Assembly (NCBI RefSeq): GCF_900168325.1
Contig: NZ_FVZE01000006.1
Location: forward strand, 124,001-188,000
Source of the DNA: Novosphingobium mathurense
Lineage (GTDB): Bacteria > Pseudomonadota > Alphaproteobacteria > Sphingomonadales > Sphingomonadaceae
Length of the DNA: 64,000 bases
Direction of reading: 5' to 3'
Under the pieces are notes generated by a model, which was not told where the DNA came from, searched no databases, and saw nothing but the letters and a program-made list of their open reading frames with translations. A program made the position numbers and the translations under genes. Of this stretch, positions 42,462 through 50,542 are shown one piece after another (the first letter of the stretch is position 1; each line of letters starts with the position of its first letter).

Positions 42462-42488
42462 CCGGTTTCGCCGAGGCGAGTAAACCGG
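42462..42488. repeat. Strong hairpin upstream of urcA
   Basis: CCGGTTT (42462-42468) pairs with AAACCGG (42482-42488), with an inner CGCC/GGCG stem (42469-42472, 42475-42478) and a three-base bulge. It lies just behind the inverted repeat of 42425-42454. Confidence 0.4.
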
Positions 42489-42763
42489 TTGTAAGGCTGA
42501 TTTTACTCTTTCCCCCAAACGTGACTTGACGCGCCACTATTCTGCGGGCGTTCTTTTGTCTACTCTTTGTTGATTTTTTATTACGCTTTTTTGTGAAAAG
42601 GCGAAATATGCAGTTGGGAACGTCATTGTGAACGTTCTTCTCTTGCAGCCGATGCGGGGCGTTGGGGGGACGCAGGACTTCAGCCGATGGTCCGCCCCGA
42701 AAGGAAGGCGTCTCCGGACGGTTTCCCGGATGCCGGTTCAGGTGCCGATATCAGACTGCGTTT

Positions 42764-43165
42764 TCAGACGAGGCCGAGTTTCGCCAGCTCGCGCGCCAGC
42801 TTGGGCGGCATGACGTCGCCCGAACTTTCACCGTCACCCAGGTCGCGCGGGGCGTCTTCGTCCTTGAGATAACGCCAGCCCTGGTGCGCGCGCTTGGGCT
42901 TGGTGACGACCGGGATCAGCTTGGGGGCAAGGCGAATCCACCAGCGGCCGTCTTCGCGCTGTTCGAAGCCGAGGATCGGGGAGCGGCCGATCAGCGCGTG
43001 CTCGTAGATCCAGTAGAGCGATCCGCCGACCATCTCCTCGTGCCGCTTGGGCAGGTAGCGCGTCGTCAGGCGCGCCTCGCCGATGTCCGCATGGCTTTCC
43101 AGCCAGGCGCGCAGGTCCGCCGGGCTCTCGGCGGAATAGGCGATCTTGGTCATGTGCAGCGGCAT
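42764..43165 (-). CDS. DUF1489 family protein
   Basis: A 133-residue protein of the alphaproteobacterial DUF1489 family, function unknown. Family segments are TTRYLPKRHEEMVGGSLYWI, GRWWIRLAPKLIPV and HQGWRYLKDEDAPRDLG. The protein is soluble and lacks signal or membrane segments. ATG 43165 is adopted; ATG 43153 (MTKIAYSAES) is an alternative with similar support. It lies 28 bases downstream of mgtE on the same strand and may be co-transcribed with it. Confidence 0.85.
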   Translation of the reverse strand: MPLHMTKIAYSAESPADLRAWLESHADIGEARLTTRYLPKRHEEMVGGSLYWIYEHALIGRSPILGFEQREDGRWWIRLAPKLIPVVTKPKRAHQGWRYLKDEDAPRDLGDGESSGDVMPPKLARELAKLGLV

Positions 43166-43193
43166 GGGGACGAAGATAGGTATTCGTGCCGGG

Positions 43194-44639
43194 TCAGGCG
43201 AGTCCGGTCAGCACGGCAAGACCGAGGAACGAGAAGAATCCCATGGTGTCGGTGGCCGTCGTGACGAAAACCGCGGACGAAACGGCCGGGTCGATCCGGA
43301 AACGGTCGAGCGTGACCGGCACGAGGATGCCCGCAAGACCGGCGACGAGGTTGTTGATCACCATGGCCGCTCCGATGACGGCGCCCAGCAGCGGGTTGGA
43401 GAACAACAGCGTGGTCCCCCCTCCGATCAGCATGCCGAGCGCGGCACCATTGGTCATGGCGATGCGCAGTTCGCGCAGGATCATGCGCACGGTGTTGGAA
43501 TCGGTCAGCTGGTTGGTGGCGATGGCGCGCACCACAACCGCCAGCGTCTGCGTCCCGGCATTGCCGCCCATGCCCGAGACGATCGGCATGAGCACCGCAA
43601 GCAGCGCGAAACGGGTGATCGCGCCCTGGAACAGCCCGACCACGGACGATGCAAGGATCGCGGTGGCGAGGTTGACGCACAGCCAGGTCAGGCGCGCACG
43701 CACGGTGATCAGGATCGGCTCGTTGATGTCGCCGTCGCCTGCACCGGACAGGCGCAGGATGTCCTCGCTGGCCTCTTCCTGGATAATGTGGACGATATCG
43801 TCGACGGTGATCTGGCCGATCAGGCGACCGGCGGAATCGGTCACCGCGGCGGAGATCAGCGCGTATTTCTGGAAGCGCAGCGCCACTTCTTCCTGGTCCA
43901 TGTCGACCGGGATCAGCGTCTGGTCGCGCGACATGACGTCGTAGAGCGGAATGTTGCGCGGGCAGCGCAGGATCCACGAAAGCGCGCAGGTGCCCACCGG
44001 CCGGTGCATCGCGTCGACGATGAAGACTTCCCAGAACTCGGTCGGCAGTTCGCGGTGTTCGCGCAGGAAGTCGATGAGGTCGCCCACCGTCATCGTCTCG
44101 GGCACCGCGACGAACTCGCGGCTCATCAGACGGCCGGCGGATTCCTCGGGGTAGGAAAGCGCGGCCTCGATTGCGGCGCGGTCTTCGGGATCGAGTTCGG
44201 CAAGGACCGCCTGCTGGTCCTCGCGGTCGAGGTCCTCGATCATCGCGACAGCGTCGTCGGTGTCGAGCTGCTCGGCGATCTCGGCGACGACGTCGGCGGG
44301 TAGCGCCTCGATCAGGAGCTCGCGGACCCAGTCGTTGAGTTCGGCGATGACCTCCACGCCCATGAGGTCGCGAATCGAGCGGGCGAGCAGGAGGCGTTCA
44401 TTCTCGTCGACCAGCTCGAAAAGGTCGGCGATGTCGGCCGGGTGAAGCGGCTCGACCAGCTCGTAGACGCGGTCGGAGTCCTCTTCGTCGAGCGCATCCA
44501 TGACGTTGCGCACGAATTCGGGCTTAAGGCGGTTTTCCTCGTCGAGGCTCTCGCTCTCGGGCGCAGGCGATTCCGCGTCCGCCTCCGCAGCGACGGCGCC
44601 GTCTTGCTTCAGTTCGTCGTCGAGGTCCGCGCCGCTCAT
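43194..44639 (-). CDS. mgtE: Magnesium transporter MgtE
   Basis: Mg2+-gated magnesium channel. The 481-residue protein has an N-terminal superhelical domain (about residues 40-145, LHPADIADLFELVDENER), a CBS pair (about 150-270), and five membrane helices, with the pore motif MPIVSGMGGNAGTQTLAVVV. ATG 44639 (MSGADLDDEL) is chosen; the longer frame begins with TTG. It diverges from the cyclophilin gene over 168 bases. No Mg riboswitch structure is evident upstream. Confidence 0.93.
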   Translation of the reverse strand: MSGADLDDELKQDGAVAAEADAESPAPESESLDEENRLKPEFVRNVMDALDEEDSDRVYELVEPLHPADIADLFELVDENERLLLARSIRDLMGVEVIAELNDWVRELLIEALPADVVAEIAEQLDTDDAVAMIEDLDREDQQAVLAELDPEDRAAIEAALSYPEESAGRLMSREFVAVPETMTVGDLIDFLREHRELPTEFWEVFIVDAMHRPVGTCALSWILRCPRNIPLYDVMSRDQTLIPVDMDQEEVALRFQKYALISAAVTDSAGRLIGQITVDDIVHIIQEEASEDILRLSGAGDGDINEPILITVRARLTWLCVNLATAILASSVVGLFQGAITRFALLAVLMPIVSGMGGNAGTQTLAVVVRAIATNQLTDSNTVRMILRELRIAMTNGAALGMLIGGGTTLLFSNPLLGAVIGAAMVINNLVAGLAGILVPVTLDRFRIDPAVSSAVFVTTATDTMGFFSFLGLAVLTGLA

Positions 44640-44807
44640 AAGCGCCGGTCTAAGCGTCAATTTCGCAATTGCAACAGGCGAAGGGAGGGGGCGGCGGATA
44701 GCTGTGCGGATACTTGTTCCGCAGCCGCGTGCGTGACATTGGCGAGACGCAGCCTATATCGGGCCGGAGCCCGGATCCGCATCGACGCGGACAACAGGAG
44801 ATTACAG

Positions 44808-45275
44808 ATGGCCGACGAATACCTGACGCTCACTCTCGACACCGGCAGCGGCGGTGGCGACGTCAAGATCAAGCTTCGTCCCGACCTGGCCCCCGGCCAC
44901 GTCGAGCGCATCAAGGAGCTGACCGGCGAGGGCTTCTACGACGGCGTGAAGTTCCACCGCGTGATTCCCGGCTTCATGGCGCAGGGCGGCTGCCCGCAGG
45001 GAACCGGCATGGGCGGTTCGGACAAGCCGGACCTGCAGGCCGAATTCAACGCCGAGCCGCACGTGCGCGGCGTCTGCTCGATGGCCCGCACCAGCTACCC
45101 GCACTCGGCCAACAGCCAGTTCTTCATCTGCTTCGACGACGCCACGTTCCTCGACAAGCAGTACACCGTCTGGGGTCAGGTGGTCGAAGGCATGGAACAC
45201 GTAGACGCGCTGCCCAAGGGCGAGCCGCCGCGTGAGCCGGGCAAGATCGTCAAGGCGACGATCTCGGAAGGCTGA
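44808..45275 (+). CDS. Peptidylprolyl isomerase (cyclophilin type)
   Basis: A 155-residue cytoplasmic cyclophilin (PpiB-like), catalysing cis-trans isomerisation of prolyl bonds. The core GVKFHRVIPGFMAQGGCPQG (Arg in the active site) and SMARTSYPHSANSQFFICF are diagnostic. ATG 44808 has an AGGAG site seven bases before it; no signal peptide is present. A strong terminator follows at 45296. Confidence 0.95.
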   Translation: MADEYLTLTLDTGSGGGDVKIKLRPDLAPGHVERIKELTGEGFYDGVKFHRVIPGFMAQGGCPQGTGMGGSDKPDLQAEFNAEPHVRGVCSMARTSYPHSANSQFFICFDDATFLDKQYTVWGQVVEGMEHVDALPKGEPPREPGKIVKATISEG

Positions 45276-45295
45276 GCCTTACCGGTTCGAATGCA

Positions 45296-45328
45296 AGAAG
45301 GGGCGCCCCTGCAGGGGCGCCCCTTTTT
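45296..45328 (+). terminator. Rho-independent terminator after the cyclophilin gene
   Basis: AAGGGGCGCCCCT (45298-45310) and AGGGGCGCCCCTT (45313-45325) form a very strong stem, with the tip pairs opening into the loop, followed by TTT through 45328. The stem is symmetric and could work in both directions for the convergent LysR gene. Confidence 0.85.
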
Positions 45329-45411
45329 CGTTGGCTCGGTGACCGGATCGACCTTCGACTTTCGTCTCGATCCACGGTCCCGGGGCAAAGGGGGGGAAAG
45401 CTGCCCGCCGA

Positions 45412-46296
45412 TTACAGCCCCGCTTGCAGCAGCCACTCGTGGAAGATGCGGACGGGGCGGGTTTCCAGCGCCTTGGGGCGGCAGACGAACCAGTAGCGGA
45501 AGGGGCTCTCGACATCGATGTCGAACAGGCGGGCGAGGCGATTGTCGTGCGACCGGCGGAAGTGGTCGTCGTGCATGATCGCGATGCCCAGCCCCTGTGC
45601 CGCTGCTTCGAGCACGAGCTGGCCGGAGTCGAACCGGTCGATCGATGCCGGTTCGAGCTGCGGCATGCCGATCGCCGTTTTCCAGGCATCGAAGCTGTCG
45701 AACAGGTCGTTGTGGATCAGGATGGTCTGCCTGGAGAGCTTTTCTGCATCGGGAACCGAGCCGATCTCCTCGGCCAGTTCCTTCGACACGATGCCGTAAA
45801 CCTTGTTGTGGTCGAGCTGGATCCGGTAAAAGTTGGAATCGGGCTCCTTGGCCAGGATGATCGCCGCGTCGAGGGTGTCGCCGACGCGATCCTCGAGGTG
45901 GGCACCGGTGTCGATGTCGATGTGCAGGCGCGGGTGCAGCTTGCGCAGTTCGGGCAGGCGCGGGAACAGGCGCTGGCCGCCGAACAGGGTCGGCACGCCA
46001 AGATGCAGGCGCAGGACCTGGCCGCGGTCGATCTGCGATTCGACGGCTTCGGCCAGTTCTTCCAGTTTCGGGCCGACGACGTTGTAGAAGGCCTGGCCTT
46101 CGTCGGTCAGCTTCATCGCCTGGTGCTGGCGGGTGAACAGGCGCTTGCCTGTGAAATCCTCCAGCGCGGCGACGCGGCGGGAGAGGGCGGAAGGCGAGAG
46201 GGCAAGTTCACTGGCCGCCGCCTTGGCCGAACCAAGGCGGACGACGCGCACGAAGGCTTCAAGTGCGCGCAGAGGGGGGAGGCGGCGTACGGGCAA
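45412..46296 (-). CDS. LysR family transcriptional regulator (GcvA-like)
   Basis: A 294-residue LysR-type regulator beginning MPVRRLPPLRALEAFVRVVR, with the helix-turn-helix at about 10-65 (LGSAKAAASELALSPSALSR, then TGKRLFTRQHQAMKLTDEG). This N-terminus resembles the GcvA branch. It lies between the cyclophilin terminator and corC and has no divergent partner, so the target is not obvious. The frame upstream to 46347 holds no gene. Confidence 0.92.
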   Translation of the reverse strand: MPVRRLPPLRALEAFVRVVRLGSAKAAASELALSPSALSRRVAALEDFTGKRLFTRQHQAMKLTDEGQAFYNVVGPKLEELAEAVESQIDRGQVLRLHLGVPTLFGGQRLFPRLPELRKLHPRLHIDIDTGAHLEDRVGDTLDAAIILAKEPDSNFYRIQLDHNKVYGIVSKELAEEIGSVPDAEKLSRQTILIHNDLFDSFDAWKTAIGMPQLEPASIDRFDSGQLVLEAAAQGLGIAIMHDDHFRRSHDNRLARLFDIDVESPFRYWFVCRPKALETRPVRIFHEWLLQAGL

Positions 46297-46347
46297 TGTT
46301 TCGTCTTTTCATCCGGTCACGGGTCAACTGCTGGGCAGTTGACGGCA

Positions 46348-47271
46348 TCATTCTGGTTCGCTCTCGAGCTCCTCTACCGGAGGATGCAACCGCAATCGCG
46401 TGACGTGTCGCTCATTTCCTTCGGTTACCTCGATTCGCCAGCCGCTGTCGTGTTCCAGGATCGCTCCGACCTGTGGAACCTGCTCAGCCAGTACGAAGGC
46501 GAGGCCGCCCAATGTATCTACTGCTTCTTCAACTTCGGCAAGTCGCGGATCGATTCGTTCCGCAACTTCATCGAGTTCCACGCGTGCGTCGGCTTCCCAC
46601 ATGCCGTCTTCTAACGGCAGGAGAAGTTCTTCGGGCGCATCGTCGTGTTCGTCTTCGATATTGCCGACGATTTCCTCGACGAGGTCCTCGATGGTGATGA
46701 TGCCGTCGGTCCCGGAATATTCGTCGATCACGACCGCCAGGTGGGTGCGGCGCGCGCGCATGTCGGCCAGCACATCCAGCGCCCCGCGCGCCTGGGGCAC
46801 GTAAAGCGGCTGGCGCATCAGGCTGGTCCAGTCGGTCGGAGCCGGCAGTCCGCGCGCAAGGATCGGGAAGATATCCTTGATGTGGATCATCCCGCGGATC
46901 TCGTCGAGCGATTCTCCGTAGACCGGCATGCGGCTGTGCCCGTGCTCCGCAAAGGCCTCGACCACTTCTTCCCAGCTTGCCGAGGCGGGGATGGCGATGA
47001 TGTCGCCGCGCGGCACGGCTACGTCGTCGGCGTCATGCTCGCTGAAATGCAGGAGGTTGCGCAGCATCTGCCGCTCGAGCTGCGACAGGTCGCCATTGGT
47101 CTGCGCCCCGTCATCGGCGTCGCCCTCGTGCTCGTTGATGACGTCCTCGATCTGCGCCCTGAGCGACTGATCTGCGTCCGCGTGGAAAAGTCTCCGAAAG
47201 ACACGCCAAAGCGTGCCGCTACTGTCCGGATCTCCCGAGCCGGGCTCGGTGTGGCGGCCATTGTCGGCCAT
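46348..47271 (-). CDS. corC: CorC/HlyC family CBS-domain protein
   Basis: A 307-residue cytoplasmic protein with two CBS domains at about residues 80-205 (DIIAIPASASWEEVVEAFAE, RTHLAVVIDEYSGTDGIITI) and a C-terminal CorC_HlyC transporter-associated domain. It lacks the membrane DUF21 domain, as in the YbeX/CorC group linked to magnesium and cobalt efflux. It follows ybeY by 28 bases in a phoH-ybeY-corC order; the lnt gene that often comes next is not here. Confidence 0.92.
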   Translation of the reverse strand: MADNGRHTEPGSGDPDSSGTLWRVFRRLFHADADQSLRAQIEDVINEHEGDADDGAQTNGDLSQLERQMLRNLLHFSEHDADDVAVPRGDIIAIPASASWEEVVEAFAEHGHSRMPVYGESLDEIRGMIHIKDIFPILARGLPAPTDWTSLMRQPLYVPQARGALDVLADMRARRTHLAVVIDEYSGTDGIITIEDLVEEIVGNIEDEHDDAPEELLLPLEDGMWEADARVELDEVAERIDPRLAEVEEAVDTLGGLAFVLAEQVPQVGAILEHDSGWRIEVTEGNERHVTRLRLHPPVEELESEPE

Positions 47272-47299
47272 CGTGACTGGTTACCCCTTCAAACCTGAT

Positions 47300-47785
47300 T
47301 CAGTCGTCATATGGGTCGGCGATCCCCAATTGGGCAAGTGCTTTCGTCTCCAGCGCTTCCATTGCCTCGGCGTCGGCATCGGAAATCTCGTGGTCGTGGC
47401 CCGCCAGATGGAGCAGCCCGTGGACGACGAGGTGGGTCGCATGATCCGCGACGGAAACCCCCTTTTCCGCGGCTTCACGGGCGCATGTCTCAAAGGCGAG
47501 GGCGATGTCGCCGAGCATTTCGGGCGGTCCCTCGGCCGTCAGATCGAGAACCTGATCGCGTTCAAGCATCGGAAAGGAAAGGACATTGGTCGGCTTGTCC
47601 TTTTCGCGCCATTCGCGGTTCAGGACGTGGACTTCGGCATCGGAGGTGAACAGGATGCTCGTTATCAGGCGCGGATTCGCCAGCTCGGGCGCCACCGTGC
47701 CCAGGGCCGCGCAGGCGCGGTCGGTCAGCTCCGCCCAGTCGGTGCTTTCCGGCCAGGGCTCTTCGATATCGATTTCGAGATTCAT
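47300..47785 (-). CDS. ybeY: Endoribonuclease YbeY (rRNA maturation)
   Basis: Zinc-dependent single-strand endoribonuclease for 16S rRNA 3' processing and ribosome quality control. The 161-residue protein carries the metal motif HLVVHGLLHLAGHDHE and the conserved KPTNVLSFP. ATG 47785 is chosen; the frame reads farther upstream without similarity. phoH lies 185 bases upstream across two palindromic repeats, so the usual phoH-ybeY coupling has been interrupted by insertion of repeats. Confidence 0.95.
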   Translation of the reverse strand: MNLEIDIEEPWPESTDWAELTDRACAALGTVAPELANPRLITSILFTSDAEVHVLNREWREKDKPTNVLSFPMLERDQVLDLTAEGPPEMLGDIALAFETCAREAAEKGVSVADHATHLVVHGLLHLAGHDHEISDADAEAMEALETKALAQLGIADPYDD

Positions 47786-47827
47786 CGGTGCCGTCTCTAG
47801 CGGTTTGCAGTGGGACAAGGAAGCGCG

Positions 47828-47847
47828 ATCCCCGCCATCGCGGGGAT
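47828..47847. repeat. REP-like palindrome, copy 2
   Basis: ATCCCCGC-CATC-GCGGGGAT: a perfect eight-base stem with a four-base loop, in the spacer between phoH and ybeY. It shares stem sequence and loop length with the copies at 28072, 47918 and 52638. Confidence 0.75.
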
Positions 47848-47917
47848 GACGGGGCGACTTGGAACGAGGAGGGATGGACCGGATCGCGGGAATTCACGAC
47901 CCCACCGTTCAGCCGTT

Positions 47918-47937
47918 ACCCCCGCGAAGGCGGGGGT
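47918..47937. repeat. REP-like palindrome, copy 3
   Basis: ACCCCCGC-GAAG-GCGGGGGT: a perfect eight-base stem with a four-base loop, 70 bases from copy 2 in the same spacer. Two palindromes this close resemble a REP pair (REPIN-like arrangement). Confidence 0.72.
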
Positions 47938-47970
47938 CCCGCTGCTGGGGAAACACAGGCAGGCCGAGCC

Positions 47971-49008
47971 TCACTTTTTCTCGTCGTACTGCGACAGGGG
48001 GCCCTCATAAGCCTCGACGATCCGCCCGACGATCGGGTGGCGCACGACATCGGCGGCGGTGAAGCGGGTGACGTTGATGCCGTCGATCCCCTCGAGCTTC
48101 TGGACCGCGTCGGCGAGGCCGCTCATGCGTTCGCCGCCGGGGATGTCGATCTGCCGGGGGTCGCCGCAGACGACCATGCGGCTGTTCTGGCCGAAGCGGG
48201 TGAGGAACATCTTCATCTGCTCGCGCGTGGTGTTCTGCGCTTCGTCGAGGATGACGAAGGCGTCGGCCAGCGTGCGGCCGCGCATGAAGGCGATCGGCGC
48301 GATCTCGATCTCTCCCGAGGCGAGGCGTCGTTCCACCTGTTCGGGCGGCATGCAGTCGTAAAGCGCATCGTACAGGGGGCGCAGGTAGGGGTCGACCTTG
48401 TCCTTCATGTCGCCGGGCAGGAAGCCCAGCTTCTCACCGGCTTCGACTGCCGGGCGCGAGAGGATCAGGCGTTGCACCGAACCGGTCATGAGCTGGCTGA
48501 CCGCCTGTGCCACGGCGAGGTAGGTCTTGCCGGTGCCGGCCGGGCCGAGCGCGAAAATGACGTCCGAACGGGCCAGCGCACGCATGTAGTCGATCTGCGT
48601 CGCGGAGCGCGGCACGATCGTTTTCCTGCGGGTGCGGATCATGATCGGCGGCGCGCCCTGGTCGCCGGAGATGATCCCTTCGAGCGTGGGTTCGGCCGAC
48701 ATTGTGATCAACGATTCCACTGCGCCTGCATCGAGATCCTGTCCTTGTTCGAGGCGGTGGTACATGCCGGTGAGGGTTTCGCGGGCCCTGGCCACGGCAT
48801 CTTCCGGACCTTCGATCTGGATGCGGTTGCCGCGCGCCGCGATGTAGACGCCGAGCCGGTTCTCGACCTGTACGAGATTGGCGTCGAACTGGCCGAACAG
48901 GGCGCCTAGCAGCGTGGGTTCGTCGAATTGTATTTCGACACGGGCCCGGCGGTGGGTTTCGGGCCTGAACTGCGCCGGGTCATCGGCACGGGCTGCTTTG
49001 CGGGCCAT
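47971..49008 (-). CDS. phoH: PhoH family ATPase
   Basis: A 345-residue PhoH-like protein with an N-terminal KH-like RNA-binding segment (about residues 40-90) and a RecA-type ATPase core: Walker A GPAGTGKTYLA at about 147, Walker B AFVILDEAQNT. Family members are linked to RNA metabolism and ribosome maturation with YbeY. ATG 49008 has an AAAGGAG ribosome binding site; the longer frame upstream is spurious. Together with ybeY and corC it forms a minus-strand operon. Confidence 0.94.
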   Translation of the reverse strand: MARKAARADDPAQFRPETHRRARVEIQFDEPTLLGALFGQFDANLVQVENRLGVYIAARGNRIQIEGPEDAVARARETLTGMYHRLEQGQDLDAGAVESLITMSAEPTLEGIISGDQGAPPIMIRTRRKTIVPRSATQIDYMRALARSDVIFALGPAGTGKTYLAVAQAVSQLMTGSVQRLILSRPAVEAGEKLGFLPGDMKDKVDPYLRPLYDALYDCMPPEQVERRLASGEIEIAPIAFMRGRTLADAFVILDEAQNTTREQMKMFLTRFGQNSRMVVCGDPRQIDIPGGERMSGLADAVQKLEGIDGINVTRFTAADVVRHPIVGRIVEAYEGPLSQYDEKK

Positions 49009-49214
49009 GCGCTCCTTTCGGGCAAAACGTGTGCTGTTCTGCAAGCGAAGATGGTCCCGCTCCGGGCAGCTTGCAAGCTTTGGTGCGCACCGGCGCATTC
49101 GATTCCTGGTGGATAACCCGCAAACCTCCCCGGATCCTGCGGGACGGGGCCGCCGCAAGCCGGAACGAGGCATGGCGCATTGCCCGCGCGCGGGCCGAAG
49201 GCTATCCCTTCGCC

Positions 49215-49811
49215 ATGACCCGCCAGCATCATATCCTCCCGCTCGCCCTCCCGTTCGCTCTCGTGGCCGTCCCGGCCCTTCTGCTCGCCTCGTGCAAGAG
49301 CGAGGAACCTGCCCCCGAAGCAAGCGCAAGCGCGACCGGCAAGTCCACCGAGGCCGTGGTGACGCCGGTTACCGTCGAAAGCTGGCTGGACGAAAGCCTC
49401 TCGAAGGACCTGGGCGGCAAGACCGATTCCCTGCAGTACGCCCGCGCCGAGGCCGATCTCGACGGCGACGGCGTCAACGAAGTGCTTGCCTACGTCGGCG
49501 GCCCGATGATGTGCGGGACGGGCGGCTGCAATCTCGTCGTGCTCAAGCGCGATGGAGAAGGCTACAGGCAGGTCGGAGACCTCTCGGTGGTCCAGCTTCC
49601 GGTAGGCGTGCTGTCCAGCAAGACGAACGGCTGGAAGGATCTCGCCGTCTCGGTTTCGGGCGGCGGCAGGCCGGGCGGCATCATGCGCGTCCCCTTCGAT
49701 GGCAAGGCCTATGCCCGCAACCCGACGGTCAGCCCGGCGGAGCCGGTCGATTCGATCGGCAAGGAACTGATTGCGGACAAGCCGCTCAAACCGCTCAAGC
49801 CCGGCGCGTAA
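49215..49811 (+). CDS. Hypothetical lipoprotein with a calcium-loop-like motif
   Basis: A 198-residue protein. ATG 49215 starts a lipoprotein signal with lipobox LASC (Cys about 28). The mature part has YARAEADLDGDGVNEVLAYV, an EF-hand/VCBS-like Asp-rich loop, then GGPMMCGTGGCNLVVLKRDG with two cysteines. This resembles small periplasmic proteins with a repeat-in-propeller loop; function is unknown. It is convergent with the alpha/beta hydrolase gene, with 17 bases between. Confidence 0.75.
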   Translation: MTRQHHILPLALPFALVAVPALLLASCKSEEPAPEASASATGKSTEAVVTPVTVESWLDESLSKDLGGKTDSLQYARAEADLDGDGVNEVLAYVGGPMMCGTGGCNLVVLKRDGEGYRQVGDLSVVQLPVGVLSSKTNGWKDLAVSVSGGGRPGGIMRVPFDGKAYARNPTVSPAEPVDSIGKELIADKPLKPLKPGA

Positions 49812-49828
49812 GCACCGCACGTACGTTC

Positions 49829-50542
49829 TCAGGCGGGACGTTCGAGCCAGCGGCGCATCGCCTGCGTCACGGCGGTGGGCTGTTCCATGGCGGACAGGTG
49901 GCCGCTGTCGGCGATCCGCTCCAGCACTGCGCCGGGGATGGCGGTGGCCATTTCCTCCGACAGCGCAGGCGGCGTGAGCGCGTCCTGCTCGCCGACGAGC
50001 ACCAGTGTCGGGACCTTGATCCCGGGCAGGTCGTCGCGCGAATCGGCGCGCGTGATGATCGCGTTCTGCTGGCGCGCGTAGACTTCGAAGCCGGTCCGCA
50101 GCGCCATGGCGACGACCCGTTCGCGCAAGTCGGCAGGGGCCTCTGGACGCACGAGCCGCGTCAGCCCCTCGCGCGCAACGGCTTCGTAGCCGCGCTGCTC
50201 GGCTGCCGCGATGGTGCCCCGGCGCATGGCCGAGGTATGGCGGTTATCGGCGCGGGCATTGGTGTCCAGCAGGGCAAGGCGGGTGACGCGGCCGGGGGCC
50301 TGCCGCCAGATCTCCAGCGCGACGTAGCCGCCCATCGACAGGCCGGCGACGGCAAAGCGCTCCGGCGCGCTCGCCAGGATGCGGCTGGCCATGACTGCGA
50401 TCGAATCGTCGCGCAGGGTGTCGCCGATGGTGAACGCGGCAAGGTCCCACAAGCCGGATACCTGTGCTTCCCACAAGGCGGCGTCGCAGGCGAGGCCGGG
50501 GATCAGGACAAGCGGCTGGCGGCCCTCCGCGCCTTCGCTCAC
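49829..50542 (-). CDS. Alpha/beta hydrolase
   Basis: A 237-residue alpha/beta-hydrolase: [17 protein letters not shown] for the oxyanion region, nucleophile elbow [14 protein letters not shown], acidic residue in [13 protein letters not shown], and catalytic His in [16 protein letters not shown] 50542 overlaps the miaB stop as GTGA, so it is translationally coupled to miaB; the long frame that runs on through miaB is not a real fusion. The substrate is unknown. Confidence 0.9.
   Translation of the reverse strand: MSEGAEGRQPLVLIPGLACDAALWEAQVSGLWDLAAFTIGDTLRDDSIAVMASRILASAPERFAVAGLSMGGYVALEIWRQAPGRVTRLALLDTNARADNRHTSAMRRGTIAAAEQRGYEAVAREGLTRLVRPEAPADLRERVVAMALRTGFEVYARQQNAIITRADSRDDLPGIKVPTLVLVGEQDALTPPALSEEMATAIPGAVLERIADSGHLSAMEQPTAVTQAMRRWLERPA

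Larger units (their letters stand above)
42357..42763 (-). other. 407-base spacer upstream of urcA with repeats
   Basis: No gene is supported here; a 61-codon GTG frame at 42628 has no signature. On the urcA side are an inverted repeat at 42425-42454 and a hairpin at 42462-42488. The stretch 42510-42610 is strikingly A/T-rich for this genome, with runs such as TGATTTTTTATTACG. GAACGT occurs at 42618-42623 and again within GAACGTTC at 42630-42637. Confidence 0.5.

Noticed and set aside
42628..42813. A 61-codon GTG-started frame in the urcA spacer
   Set aside because: There is no ribosome binding site, no similarity to any known family, and it runs into the DUF1489 gene on the other strand.
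45280..45300. A tRNA-like GGTTCGAAT string
   Set aside because: No cloverleaf can be built around it; it is the approach to the cyclophilin terminator.
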